A DNA stretch of 64,000 nt from Pseudisothecium myosuroides (Eukaryota; Streptophyta; Bryopsida; Hypnales; Lembophyllaceae): assembly GCA_951799445.1 (NCBI GenBank), contig OX637296.1, positions 8,060,001-8,124,000 on the forward strand, given 5' to 3'. Below the pieces are notes generated by a model. It was not told the origin of the DNA and searched no databases. It worked only from the letters and a program-made list of their open reading frames with translations. The number at the start of each line of letters is the position of its first letter. Position 1 is the stretch's first letter. A program made the translations under genes and the position numbers. Positions 1 to 18,013 of the stretch are shown here, piece after piece.

Positions 1-269
1 TAATCCCAACATGAAATTCTTTTAGAAAGCAAACTAAACCATGTGAAACTATTTTGGGGAAAAAATTGCTAAAATTGAGTTTATAAAAAGACCCAATGCA
101 TTATTTTAAGAAGAATTTGCTATGATTGCCTACCAAACAAGATGGTACATAACTTTCACATCACTAATCAAAATGGAATGAATCAAGTCTTTTAAGCTAG
201 ATAAAAATACAATCTTTCACAAGATATTTAAAAAAATTATTATTTCAAGTTTATATGGATTTATTTTGT

Positions 270-453
270 TGCCCGCCCTCAATTGTTTAGGGCTTATTGT
301 AGCATAGTTTTTGCTCTTGGGAAAAAATTGAAATAAAAACTATATTCCCCCAAAAGCTAATCAGTTTTCCTATCTTGAAAAAACATTCAAATAATCTTGC
401 CAAAAATTGAAATCATACGTACTTGCTCGAGGGGACTCTTGGGACTTTAGGGA
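270..453 (-). mobile_element. End fragment of a TTAA-flanked piggyBac-like non-autonomous element
   Basis: The right edge reads CTTTAGGG followed by ATTAA, with a TTAA at 454-457. The interior phrases (a run around AAAGCTAATCAG, 'TCCTATCTTGAA', and a CTCGAGGGGAC block) recur in the copy at 35130-36042 and, inverted, in those at 31592 and 62298. The other end is not recognisable and may lie outside the window. Called by similarity to the better copies. Confidence 0.45.
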
Positions 454-760
454 TTAATGAACAATCAATAATTTGCTATATGTTTCATTACTATCAAGGA
501 ATCCATAATATTAAAAGGACTTTAAAATCCTAAACCCTTACCCTATATATGAATCCTAAAGATATGTTCACATTTGTTGTTAGGAAAGATGTTTGTATTG
601 TGAATCCAATCTAGAAGTAGGTCTAATTTGTTCCTAGCAACAACACTCTTCAATACCAAGTGTGAACATACAATAAAACTCTTAAAAAGCTAAAATTAAT
701 ATCGGTTGTATTAACATTTTTCTCATTGCACTCTACCAAAACAATTTGAACTCTTATATA

Positions 761-793
761 AATATATATATATATATATATATGTATATATCC
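761..793. repeat. TA dinucleotide microsatellite
   Basis: An almost pure TA run of about 30 bases with one G interruption near its end. No gene is seen in the AT-rich sequence on either side (458-890). Confidence 0.85.
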
Positions 794-891
794 CATTATT
801 GGAGACTTTGATTGATGATCAAACAATCATATGCTCTACACGTACAAGTAAATTTGGAAGGTTCAATCATTTATATATGTATATTTACGTA

Positions 892-1086
892 CAGTAGAAC
901 CTCTCTTAGTGCATAGTGCCAAGACTATGCACTAAGAGAGGTTTATGCAATTGGAGAGGTTTTCTACAGTAGATTGGCTAACGTGGCCTCTCACTATGGG
1001 ACCTCCAACTACTGTTCACAAATATCACAACCTCTTTTCCTGCATATTATGCACTACGATAGTATGCACTAAGAGAGGTTCTACTG
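892..1086. mobile_element. Mariner/pogo-like MITE with TA target duplication
   Basis: The 195-bp element begins CAGTAGAACCTCTCTTAGTG and ends with the reverse complement (CACTAAGAGAGGTTCTACTG). It is flanked by TA at 890-891 and 1087-1088. Inverted ends beginning CAGT and a TA target duplication are the signature of Tc1/mariner-class elements, including pogo/Tigger. The left TIR is followed at once by an inverted copy of itself (about 921-942), giving a nested hairpin. There is no transposase, so it is non-autonomous. The short open frame inside it has no coding character. Confidence 0.8.
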
Positions 1087-1088
1087 TA

Positions 1089-4000
1089 TGTAGCAAATCT
1101 TCAAAAATCCTATTTGCCCCACTCTCATGATCACTTCGTGCTCTTGAGGGACCTAAAATATTATGAGTTCATGGTTTTACTTTAACTAGTTCTGATACTT
1201 TAGTAGACAAATTAAAATGTCATTCTCTTCAATTGTGGATTACAAACCCAACTGTTTAATCACCTCCAGATTTTCCCATGCAAACATATACGGCCGGTAC
1301 GATCAAGTGATCAATCTCATAGTGGTCTCCACCTCCATACTACGGAGTATTACTTACAGAATGGACAAGCCGTATGGAGATGAGCTTGCCAAGACTGGAA
1401 ACGGACGCAAGCCAAACGAACCCATGTTGCAGGCAAAAGAGCATTACAAGTACAAGGACCCACTGTTTACAAAGTGGGAACATAAATGGACAAGCCTATC
1501 CCTCCATTGGCAACTTTCAGATACAAGGGAACAGTCTTTCATAGTCCTTGCAGCACCTACAAGCGCTTGCTTCTAGTTTAGGCTGTCCAAAACATTCCCG
1601 CTGGGTCAGTTGGTACAAACACCACTCGTGGAGCTCTCGCAAAGCCCACATTAGGTTGACACAGGTCATTCCAACAGCTCATGTTTCTATCCACTTGCAT
1701 CGATGCACAGGAATACATGATAAGCATGGACCACAACAGGCTCACCAGTCTGAACCAACTGTGTCTGATGAAGGCAGCACCTGGCTCTTGGACTTCTAAG
1801 GAGCAGGGTTCCTCCCACCTCAAATGCATGAATTTAGATCTTCTGGTTCTCCTTCTGTCAGCAAGTTCAGGCATGTGCTGATCAACCAGAAACATTTGGT
1901 TGTAGAGCTCACAATTGATTTTCCAGAAATTGGAATGAAATCATTTCCCTAGTAAGTAGAGCCATATGCAAACCCAGTAATAAAAGAGGAGGATCCATGA
2001 TCAACTACCAGAGTACGGGAAACAGCAAGACAAATTACATCAAAGACTTCGCACTGAGTACAGAACAACAGCCAAGGTGGTACTTATTTACCTTGAAGAT
2101 GATGTGCACAGCACCTGCATTTGCAAGCCCCATATGCAAGTGCTTTTCATGGATAGATAAATATCTGCAATAGTTTTCGTCTGATGAGAGTCATCTGCAG
2201 CTCGATTCTTGAAAAGATTGTAAATCCTCACTATAATGAAGAACCAGGAATCTGTTAATGGATGGTCTCAGCACCGAAGAGTACAAGCACGAAAATATGA
2301 ATCTCAATGATCAATATACCGTCATGTAAAGCCATTCAAACTTTAATTTAACCTCATGCTAAGTAAACCCAAGTTCCAAAATCAAGCTCTAGTCATGTTT
2401 GCAGAGATGTAGAACAACTGATTTACTGCAATGGGGTCTCAGATTGCACCATAATACTGTCAGACTCCCGACCATGTGTAAAAGTACACATAGACGTTGC
2501 AGATGGAACCAGGGTTCTCAGAGATTGGGCCAATTAGCCAAGCAGCGCACCGACCATGCACGGTTGTTAGCTCGGAATCAGTTGGTACAGGGTTAGTAGT
2601 ACTGACCCAATAGAGTGAATCACTATGCTGTTTGCAAGGCCAGCATGTTCCACACCAGAGCTAGCTCTTCAACTGCATCGGTTTGTACTGTCGGCACCTT
2701 GAACGTACACACAAGAAGTTATCCAAGCTTCCCTCGATAAAGTCCCTTCAACAAACTTCTCAAGATCGCCAACAAATGCCAACTGATGAGTTTCTGTTGC
2801 CTTCATAAAGTGTATCATAAGAAATACCTGCTGCCCCAAGAAGACCAGAAAGAACCCTAGGTTCAAGGTCAAGGTCTTGGGGAAGGTGCTACATACGGAG
2901 GACTCAGGACCAAACCCTAAACCTACACATGTGATATCGCAACATTTCACAAGCAGTGCGACTTCCACAGGGACTTCAGTGCAACGTCTCTCCCAATTGC
3001 TAGAATTTTGAGTTGCGTCAATCAGCCAATTGAGTTCCTAACTGGAGATTCACGCCAAAGACAAACCAGAGCCATGCAAATAAGATTGAAATAGTGCTTT
3101 TGTCTGACCAATTACCCAAATCATATTTTACCTTAGACTCTGTGTCCCTAGCACGAGGTAGACTGTCCAGCGGATGCGGCACCATCGGCATATAATAAAA
3201 CTGATTGATACAACCCATTTTCTTTCTTCCATGAACGTCATAAGCCTCAGAACCCCAGCAACCCTGCACACAAACTCTCGTGGCCCCTGAAGCTGGCTCC
3301 AGCGTAGAACATGCCAATGTCAGACGCAACCTACAAAAGGCATTACCAATCCTCACACGATCAAGATACCGAATCTGCACATTACGTTTACATTACGGTT
3401 ACATTAAGGTTCAGGGTTCAGGGTTCATCACCTGGTGTAGCCCAAATCTCATTTATTGAAAAATGTTTGTCATGGATTGATACAAGACTTTAACCCTTCA
3501 CCGCATAAAGGGACCAAAACTATCCATAGGGAACTAAGTAAGGCTCTCCATGATTCACCAAAGGTGAATTGGTCGTGGCAATTATTACGAAGAAGGCTAT
3601 GTAATTGCATATACATGATCACATACCCTCTTTGTTGTGGAGGGCTCGGATTGGACAAAGGTCTAAAAATAGACATGGCATTTTGTCCTTCTATTTAGGA
3701 AAGTGATTGGCATTCAACAGTCTCAAAGTGTTGGGATTTGAATGCGTCCGGCTGGGAGGCCCTGGTGTACTCTGAAAAGACACTTTACTCCCTAAGTTGT
3801 TGTCTGAGTAAAATTGTGTTCGGGTCGCTTAATCAAGAGGACAACAAGGGTGCATGGAGTTGGTTGCACAACTGATTGTGGTACTCATTGTTGTTGGGGT
3901 TGTCTACGTGAAGAGAATGAGGGTATGCGGTGGTTCTATCATTTTTGCAAGTTTGAGGTTTGTAGGATGCTTCCATTCAAGGCTATAGACATCCTATCTT

Positions 4001-4225
4001 TTGTGCTCACAACCATGGGAGGAGAATTGCAGTGGTATCTATCTGACTCTTAGGAACTTAATTCATAATCGTGGTTAGAGATACTTGTATTATGTACACA
4101 TTGCACATGCAAAGGATTGCAAAGGGCGATCCAAGAGGAATTCCAAAGTAGTCTTTACTTTCATTCTACTAAGCTATGGCCAGATACCCAAAACAGCCAT
4201 GAAATCCCACGCTTGATTGAGAACA
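1089..4225. other. Intergenic sequence without a recognisable gene
   Basis: Moderate base composition with several short open frames on both strands (longest about 120 codons, for example near 1217-1576 and 3018-3380 minus). None contains a motif I recognise, and none joins its neighbours through splice sites into a longer protein. A small direct repeat of TTCAGGG lies near 3411-3427. It may hold decayed genic or transposon sequence. Confidence 0.5.
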
Positions 4226-5064
4226 GGGTGATTGCAAGAAACACTTGTACTTATTTGTTGCGTTTTGCATTTTTGTACTTTTAGTACTTTTTGTACTATG
4301 AGTCACCTTCTGTACTATTGAAGGCATGAAACATAAAATTTGAATGGTCAATTGGATTTCGAATTTACTACTCTGACAACATGTGATGTTCATCATTGGA
4401 TGACAAAAATGGATGGAAATACTTAATTTGTCATTAAAAAACAATTTACAGTGGCAGATAAAAGATATTACAAGCCCCAATAGTACCATTGAGTCTTTTT
4501 GTGTACCTTGAAGTACTATTTTGAGCCACATGCTACAATTTACCTTAGAAAATGAGACTTTCACGTTTCTATTTTTTAAAATTAGGAATTGAGTTTGAAA
4601 ATTTTATTTTAAAACTGGTCATTTTTGCTAACTAAGAGCAAAGTAGGAAGATCAAAGTTAGAATTAAAAAAACATTTTTAATTCAATATAAATTCAACCT
4701 GAATATAGCACACTTTAAACCAATATAAAACATACTTGAAAAATGTTTTTGGAAATCCCTCTCCTAAGAAGGTGTATTTTTATTAGAAGAGCTAGCCTAC
4801 CAAATTTGATGATGTAACTCTTCAAAAAAGGTACTCAATAGTACTAAAAACCACCAAAACCGCATGTGTGACATATACTCAAAATTTAGTTTCATCTATT
4901 AAATTAGTTTTGAAAAAATTGAAATAATTCAAGTGCATTTTCTATTGCTATAGGAAATAGCAATTTCATGTTCATTCAATAATTTTTGCAATACTTATGG
5001 CACAAAACAACTTCTGCATTGAACGTGTGACAAAAAATAGTACATGTGTTTCTTGTAATTACCC
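4226..5064. mobile_element. Non-autonomous element, family with GGGT(C/G)ATTGCAAGAAA ends
   Basis: The left end GGGTGATTGCAAGAAACACT is mirrored at the right by AGTACATGTGTTTCTTGTAA followed by TTACCC, giving imperfect inverted repeats of about 30 bp. The same end sequence (GGGTCATTGCAAGAAAGACC) bounds the element at 16364-17110, so these are two members of one family. The interior is AT-rich with several GTACTTTTAGTACT-like motifs and no transposase. A clear target duplication is not seen at this copy. The open frame starting at 4997 spans the element's edge and is judged spurious. Confidence 0.65.
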
Positions 5065-6127
5065 AGCAATACAATGGTTACAAGAGAGGCCTCTGCAGGG
5101 AGAAAATCTACTCATTGATGAGGAAGAAATTGCAAATTTTTTTGTTCAAGGTAGAAGCCAACATTGTAGAAGTCAAGGTATGGGACGAGGATAATGAGGA
5201 GGCAGTAGAGTAGGTGATGCTTGCACCGTAGTTGATTCTGCTAAAAGACACGACAGAGAAGCGTAGGTGGTATTGGTCCATATAAGAGCCCAAGAAGAGA
5301 ATAAATCTCACCTCCTCTATAAAAAAATCCATGTTTTTCTTAACATATTTGTTTAGACATTCACCTATTTTCATAAAGATGTTACGTTTGACATCATTGT
5401 TAACAAAAAAACAAGTGGATGTCCAAAAATATCCGTCAACACAAACACAAGTTTATTTAAAGTATCCTTGAATTGTGTGTTGCCACCACCACAAAGGCAT
5501 CCGGTACGGTGTGTACAACATAGACATGGACCTCAATCACCCGTGAGATTCTGAAATGTAGGCAAGTTGCCCCCATCATCTAGTGCAGCTGCCTCCTCGA
5601 TCCAGGCACACATTGCCGTTGGGCAAACCAAAACGAGTGTGCTTAATTCCATGGACAATAGAAAAGGCACAAAAACACCTTGAAAATCTCTAGGGAGCAT
5701 TCAAGAAAGTAGTCCAAATTGAAGAATAGGTGATTGATCTCCCAGCGCTTGAAAATCCAATTGGCGATGATTGGTGTGAATGTGTGACATGCGGATTGGC
5801 ATTGTTGAAGGGAAAGTACGTAGAAGATTGAAGATTTTAAGGATCAATGCCAATTCCCAAGGAGACTTTGCCTTGTCAAGAGAATGGCCCAAACTGTAGT
5901 AAAAAGCGAGGTAAAAAGGCAATGTTGCCCAAAGGTATGTGGGTGAGACTAGAGAACATGTGTTACTAGCCAGAACATTGAGGAGGACTTGACGCCTTCT
6001 ACGCAGATCATGAGTTAGCGATATGGGAAGGAAATGTTCAATATTTTGAGATACAATTAACTATTCTAACTACAAGGCACTTCACCACTATAATGGTTGG
6101 GCTTCAAATTCTCAGGACGTTTCCTAG
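5065..6127 (+). other. Possible decayed coding tract upstream of the piggyBac remnant
   Basis: Reading the plus strand with frame changes gives stretches with coding flavour, for example around 5700-5930, where a CxxxxC-like cysteine cluster and Lys/Pro-rich segments appear between scattered stops, several of them TAG. No family could be named. It may be the 5' part of the same decayed transposon as the piggyBac remnant, or captured host sequence. No intact gene is present. Confidence 0.25.
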
Positions 6128-7266
6128 ATGGCAGATTTCCGCATTTTTATAGGTAATTTGTTTAACAATGATAATTCTAATTGGGAATTTGTAAGTGTGA
6201 GTGAAGATTCAATTGAAAATGATGTAGATTTAGACCTTGTGGCATACAAGGAATTTACGCACCTTGACCAAGATTACTATGCAGCCATGGAGCACATCCG
6301 TCTTTTGTATGCTCATATCAAGTAGAAACATGAGACTGAGGATCTTGATGGCAATCCATTGACATTCACAGGACCTCACCTTAGGCCTATGTAATAGTTC
6401 AAGGGGACAAAACAATTGTCATGTTACTTCTTTGACTTGTAATGAAATAATGATACAATTGTAGAGCCTGTGAAGCTAACAAATTTGTATGCATACCAAT
6501 AGTACACTGTTGCGGATGACCTTCAAAGGCAAGGTTGGCCTCTTGGCTGAAACAACGGTCTCAGATAGAGAGACATAGATGTGATAGAGTTCAAGGCATT
6601 AATTAGGATTGTCATGTTGATGGAATTGAAATCATGTCCCTCCATTTGACACTATTGGAACAAAGAACTATTCTGGAAGTGTGTCATCATTTCCATTCCA
6701 TCAGTCAAGATCGGTTTGAGTGTCACTTCCATTGCCGGCATTATATTGATAAGTCAACATTGTGCCAAAACAAGCAAGTTGTAGAGTATGATAAAATTAG
6801 TAAGGTTCTTTGGGTGATTGACCACTTTGTGACACGATCACGGGAGCTGTTCAATTATGAAAAATATATTACATGGGATGAGGTCAGCCTGATTGCTTAT
6901 CATGGGTATTTGTCACCAATTTGGTAGTACATCCTTGCCAAACCTATAAACTATAGCATCAAATGGTGGGCGGTTGTTTCAAACCCCAGCAGGTACATCT
7001 ATAACCTCATACCATACCTTGGCAAGAACTGAAGAGAAGCAGAAGTGGCCCAAGGCGAAAAGTTTGTCTATCAGCTCACCCAAGGAATAGGATATAGATT
7101 ACACACAATGTGTGACAACTTTTTTACGTCGCCTCAATTGTTCCACGGCCCACTTCCAGGCTTGCTACAAATTGTTCTTTGGCCTGCTAGGATGTGGATG
7201 TTAAAAGATTTACATGAAAATAAGGATGCAAACTTTCTTTGTCTACAAAAGAAAATTTCACAATGA
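6128..7266 (+). pseudogene. Decayed piggyBac (PGBD-type) transposase
   Basis: Two frames joined by one frameshift near 6660 follow the piggyBac transposase fold (DDE_Tnp_1_7). The first (from about 6430) gives 'DTIVEPVKLTNLYAYQ', then 'RDIDVIEFKALIRIVMLM' and 'HYWNKE', the usual N-terminal block with its W.D/LM/YW pattern. The second gives 'SQDRFECHF', 'YDKISKVLWVIDHF', 'YITWDEVS' (a catalytic acidic region), 'KPINYSIKWW', 'YIYNLIPYLGKN', and from 7045 'CDNFFTSPQLF', matching the family's DNFFTSP block with the second acidic residue. Some ten or more stops interrupt it, mostly convertible from CAG, CGA or TGG by one transition. The C-terminal part is not recognisable, so the copy is dead. It lies just 3' of the carboxypeptidase gene. 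The open frame to 6325 may be its N-terminal tail. Confidence 0.8.
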
Positions 7267-7634
7267 ATCTAGAGGGCATTAGTCAAGCAATGTGCTACCA
7301 CTATTATAAACCATTTGAAACTTCCTAGTGACACCATGAATGTTATCAATTTTGGAGGTGACTCTTATGGACCTTAGGGCAAACCATGTGAAAAATTCAT
7401 AGCAAAAAAATACTTTTGCCATTGGTATAGCCCATTCACTCGGAAATTGTAGCCAACTCACCTTATTGTTAGATGTATTCCATCAAATTCTCACATACTA
7501 TCCTTTATTGAAGCACTTAACAATTTCCTAGAACTGACTTTATTGTTGATGACTAAAGGGTCTGTTGAAACTTGAAACAATCACAGCACCCAAGTATGGA
7601 GTGTGGATCAGTGGACATGAAAGCGAGCATTATT
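7267..7634. other. Spacer between piggyBac remnant and carboxypeptidase 3' end
   Basis: This probably includes the decayed 3' end of the transposon and the 3' UTR of the minus-strand carboxypeptidase gene. No further coding match and no clear terminal repeat or TTAA boundary could be fixed. Confidence 0.4.
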
Positions 7635-13377
<5,743 letters not shown>

Positions 13378-16363
13378 CTTGTAAGAACGAGCTGAGGAAT
13401 TATTATTTCCTACCGATAACGAAAACTATGGCCTCCTACGCGTCCAGCATCCCATGGTTCTTGAACTAGCGAATCAACTGGGCCTGCATGACTCACGTTT
13501 ATATAGAATAAGAGGAACTGTTTCCTGGCAAGGGTCATTTAACTAAGGAGTTAGCTAGAATAATCGTAAATTCAAGTACAGTATCTCTTGAACATGTCCA
13601 GCTCACGGTCAACCATGCGCGCAGGTTGCGTGACCAGAAGAACAAGCTTGAAAAAAGTTCGGTGAACGACACAGGAGCTAGGCTGTCTATACCTTGACAA
13701 TAAACTGGGTTCCCTTTCCAGTATTTCGAGCCTTAAGGATATCGACACGCCGCAGGAAAAGAAAAGCCTGTCTGCAAGGAACAATTATGAGCTTCTGGAA
13801 GTCGTGATCTCGCTAGTGCAGTTCAACGATCTTAATGCTTGGAGTTTTCTTTACGGCGGAGAGGTTTCTTTGCAAGAAACAGATTGGGCACCGACTGAGT
13901 GAGACTAGCTACTCTGATTTGTTCTAGCTATTAGTGCGTGTTGAGAAATATACATACACGCTATTAGCTATAACTATTTTACAACTAGTACAAATATCAC
14001 TGGTAAAATTATTCCTCCCTTGCATACAGTGTTAATGGCATGTTACAAGTTAATTTCGTAACACGCTCTAACAGGATTATGTACAGGACAAATCATTGTA
14101 GCTTGCAATGGAGTGAAAAGCTGCTGTCTTCTTAATTGCCATGGGCTTGAATTGTCAAACAGCCAAAGCTCTCATCATAGTCTCTCCGTACATCGTTTAT
14201 GCGTACTCGCAGGCTGGATCGCCATAGCTGAATGTATGACTAGCGGGTTACTCACAAATCGAGGTCGTGGTAACGTGCACATGACTAGTGTGTAGTGCTT
14301 TACGTGAGACAGTACGCGTGTATGCAATGCATAAAGGTTAGGCAAGTTGGGTACAACCGCAAGTACTCAATGAAATTGACCAATTTTCGTGAAAGAAAGT
14401 TTTCTTCTGGAGAACTTTTGTGATTTCTAAGTAAGGCTGAAGAAAGCAACCGCAAAGTTCCTTCATTAAGTGCATCTCTAAATCATCTTCAGAAAGACTC
14501 ACAAGGCTCTATGACTTTACAGCCATCTTGTGCGCGCTATGCGTAAAGTTGAATTCATTCAACAGTCTGTGATGATGTGGATCCGATTAAAAACACTTCA
14601 AAAGACTCGAATGTGACAAAATTGGGGGAGGATCGAACAGTCTGAGATACTTTCTTCGACCGTCTGCAACTACAGTACGCAAAGTTCACAATATTGTACG
14701 ATTATGTATGTGGACCCTGCAGTCAGAGATAGTCTAGCAATGGACGTTGATTTTTTCTTCCTTGTCCTTTTGATCACGACGAGTGGGAAAGGAGGAATCT
14801 TGGCATTCATTCGCGTGATTTAATTGCAATGAACTTTGAGACGGCATGAGAAATACAGTAAAGGATTCCATGAGCATAGTTTACATGGAAATGCAGTATG
14901 AGTAGGTCTTTTTGAGAGAATGATGAGTATCCAGTTGTGGAGAGATTCTTCGGTACAGTACAAAAGCCAAATATGTTAACCCCAAAGGTTGCTCCTGTTC
15001 ATACAGTGTCTGCGCAAAGAGGACCTAAAAATACAAGTGGTGTTTATTGTAGCATAGTGTGTCGTATGGGGTTAATTTTTTACATGGAAATGTAGGATGC
15101 GTAGGACTTTTGAAAGAAAGGTGAGTATCTAGTTGTGAAGAGATTTTTCGGTACAAAAGCCAAATTTGTTAATTCCTAAAGGCGGTTGCCCCTGTTCATA
15201 CAGTGACCGTGCAAAGAGGACCTAAAAATACAAGTGTTGTTTATTGTTGCATCATATGGGGCTAATTTTTTTTTTGTGGCCTTACAAGAACAATAGGAGC
15301 ATGTTATGAAATTTGCATTATTTTTGAGTAAGCAGAGGATTGTGAAAGATTTTCTTGTAATGAAGGAACAAAGAAACAATAGACCACATCATGGTTCTAC
15401 CTGCATTAGGGATTAATATTAGTTTTTAATAACTTTCTATAAATTTCTTATAATTGAATTAGAAAGTAGAAGTTAGTAGATCCTACCACAAGGTAAATAG
15501 ATCCAAAGTCATCCTCTCAACACCTAATTGCAACCTTTCTCTTGTTTCAATTGTGCTATGTTGCATGGCTTAATGAAGTGACAATTGTAAAGAGTTGGCG
15601 TCATGACAACTTTAGTGTGGAATTGGAGTTGAAAGAGTTGGACTAATAATGGGTTGAAAAGTCACCATTTTATAAATTCAATAAACACCACTATACAATA
15701 TCCACACAACACAAGAGGTTCATTCATCATTTCATAAAGCTTGAGCTTGAGGAATTTTTTGGGATTATTATTGCAATTATAAAGGGAGTTAAAAGAATTA
15801 CAAGGAGGCAAAAAGAGGTGAACATCCCACTTGTTGCCATTAGCACACATACACGCACCCTACACAAAATGAATGTGAAAAAAATCCACGAAAGTTGATC
15901 TAATCGATCAAGGAAATATTGTGGCCATTGATGCTCTGGGATATGGATACGATATAGAATATGTACTTCATGTGCAATACATATGGAATACATATAAGAT
16001 ATCTAATCATATGTATCCATACAAATTATACATATATATTCATACAACCATATAAATATATATTTAAAAAATCTCATGTTGTTTGAAAGCCAAAAAAATA
16101 TAACAAAAGTACAAATATGGGGTAAGGGGAGCATGGCACAAGGAACCATCTCAGTTTCTCAATCAATAGCAAAGTGACATGTGTACCCCTTTCAAATATT
16201 TAGAAAAGGTTTAACCACCAATGGCTGAATGACACGTGTACATGCTATCAATTTCTCACAATGAACTCGCAATCAGAAAGCCACAATTTCTCACAATGAG
16301 CTCACATTAACTCCTAAAGACCAATTGTCCGTTGAATAAACAATTAAAATTTGGATAGATAAA
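13378..16363. other. Upstream region of the carboxypeptidase gene and spacer
   Basis: The first several hundred bases are the presumed promoter and 5' UTR of the minus-strand carboxypeptidase; a TATATA-like stretch lies on the minus strand near 13500. No other gene is recognisable. A tandem duplication at about 14882-15275 is listed separately. The 15900-16060 part is rich in ATATG/CATAT motifs. Confidence 0.45.
14882..15275. repeat. Two-copy tandem duplication, about 199-bp period
   Basis: TACATGGAAATG at 14882 recurs at 15081. Each copy continues with the same landmarks: a GTAGGWCTTTT-type block, GAGTATC(C/T)AG, AGAGATT, TTCGGTAC, AAAAGCCAAAT, CCTGTTCATACAGTG, GCAAAGAGGACC and TAAAAATACAAGTG. 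The copies differ by scattered substitutions and small indels, so the duplication is not recent. Confidence 0.8.
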
Positions 16364-17110
16364 GGGTCATTGCAAGAAAGACCAGTCCTATTTACTAGTC
16401 ATGGAGTGAGTGACTCTCTTGTCATCCGCTATAACTTTTGAAGCAAAAGTCCAATGAACATGAAATTTTTAATGAAGATATCTAACTTGATGGTAATTAG
16501 ATCCCTTATTTTTTAGAAATTAAAAAAAAATCATTTTATATTTAAAAATCATTTTTGTTAATTTGTCACAATGTAAGGTTTAGGATTTTTTACTACGTTA
16601 GGAGTCCCCAAATTTAATGATCTAGATCTGAAATTTTCATGATCTATTTGCATAGTAGAAAAGCATATTCCTACCAAAGAAAATCTAATAACATATTATT
16701 TTGTGTCTTCTACATGAGTGCAAACAACACTCCCATTGCGTGCAATTTTTGAACAATGAAGATGAATCTAAGATCAATATTTTGATGAAATCTCATCATT
16801 ATGAATTATTTCCAAATGGTCAATTTTTAGTTTTTTTTTAATTTCTTTTTCTATTTTTTACGAATTAAAATGTGAAATTACAATGCAAGTATCCATTTTC
16901 TTGAGATTTTGCACTTTTCTAGTTCTCCTACTTAGAGAATTTTTCTATGATTTTCCTTCCTAGGGTACCTTCTTCTTAATGGTGTATACATTAATCATAT
17001 TTTTCACATTTTTAAAAAATTGATTTTCTAATTATAAAGCCCTCCCAAAAGAAAAAATGAGTATTGTGGAAAACGCTACGCTTTTTGAACGGTCTTTCTT
17101 GCAATGACCC
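16364..17110. mobile_element. Non-autonomous TIR element with TAAA flanking repeats
   Basis: The left end GGGTCATTGCAAGAAAGACC (16364-16383) and right end GGTCTTTCTTGCAATGACCC (17091-17110) are perfect 20-bp inverted repeats. TAAA lies immediately outside both (16360-16363 and 17111-17114), a probable 4-bp target duplication. The 747-bp interior is AT-rich without coding sequence. It is the better preserved member of the family seen at 4226-5064. The superfamily is uncertain. Confidence 0.75.
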
Positions 17111-17599
17111 TAAAGTCAATTTTAGTCAGATATTTACAAAATTTTAACACAAGGTGTGAATATGTATCCACTTAGTGGAAATATAATTTTTTATTAATCA
17201 AGTGCTCAAATCAAAATTTATTTTGCCTTTAATTTTTAAAGCAACTTGGACAATTTGGGCATTTTTGGGGCATCTTTTGCTAAAACCTTCATCAATTTTA
17301 GCACGTATGGAACTAATAACATATAGCATACAATTTTTTCCAAAAAATAAAATTTTAGTTTTCAAATTACATTCTATGAGGAGTCAAAACTTTGTTAACT
17401 ATGTCTGGGCAATTTCAAGAAAAAATATTTTTTTCTAACTTCCAAAGTCCTATTATCTTGCAATTTGTAAAGTCAAAGTTGTTGAAAATAATTTTGCCCA
17501 CTTATTCCAAATGTTTGTCTTTAATTTTTCAACATTTGGATTTCAAAAAAAAATCCCTCATTGCACAAGATATCATCAAAAAATGACTAATGTATTGCT

Positions 17600-18013
17600 A
17601 ATTCACTTGACCTACTTCAATTGCGTGGTGATTTAAAATAAGCTAGACTCCATATTTGTTTGTAAAATTTTTCATGAGTGAACCTAATATCATATACTTA
17701 TGAATGGTGAAAATTTGTAGTTTCGGATAAAGCAAAAAATTTATTCCAAGAGGGCTCAAAGTGTGCTAGACTTGTTTTGCAAGATGAAAAAAAATTGTTT
17801 TTCTTACTTTAAACGTTATAATCTTTCAATCCACATGCTCAAATGGGCTAAAAAAATTTCCACACATTGCCTCATTTTTTTAATGCACTTTTGTATGGTA
17901 GGAATTCAAAAAAAAGTTTTTGGTTTTGGTTTTGGTTTTGGTTTTGGATAATGCATCAAAAATTGACAGTTTTGAACTTTTCTTCTTCCAAAACATCTTC
18001 CAACCTTTAGGAG
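17600..18013 (+). mobile_element. Diverged 3' part of a TTAA-type element
   Basis: The segment ends CCTTTAGGAG then TTAA (18014-18017). Upstream phrases (a CTTTAAACG...CTT.CAAT block, CCACACATT, 'GACAGTTTTGA') parallel the last 250 bases of the copy at 31592-32522. The 5' boundary is a guess. A second TTAACCCCTAAG start shares the same TTAA and runs to the right, but its other end is not found. Confidence 0.45.
17920..17948. repeat. GGTTTT tandem repeat
   Basis: About five perfect copies of the hexamer TTTTGG in a row, ending GGATAATG. A shorter version (GGTTTTGGTTTTGGA) occurs after the coiled-coil gene near 54657. Confidence 0.85.

Noticed and set aside
945..1130. Short open frame on the plus strand
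   Set aside because: It lies within and across the edge of the TA-flanked MITE and has no coding character.
1578..1895. 105-codon minus-strand frame considered as an exon
   Set aside because: No motif, no compatible splice neighbours, and overlapping frames on the other strand of similar quality.
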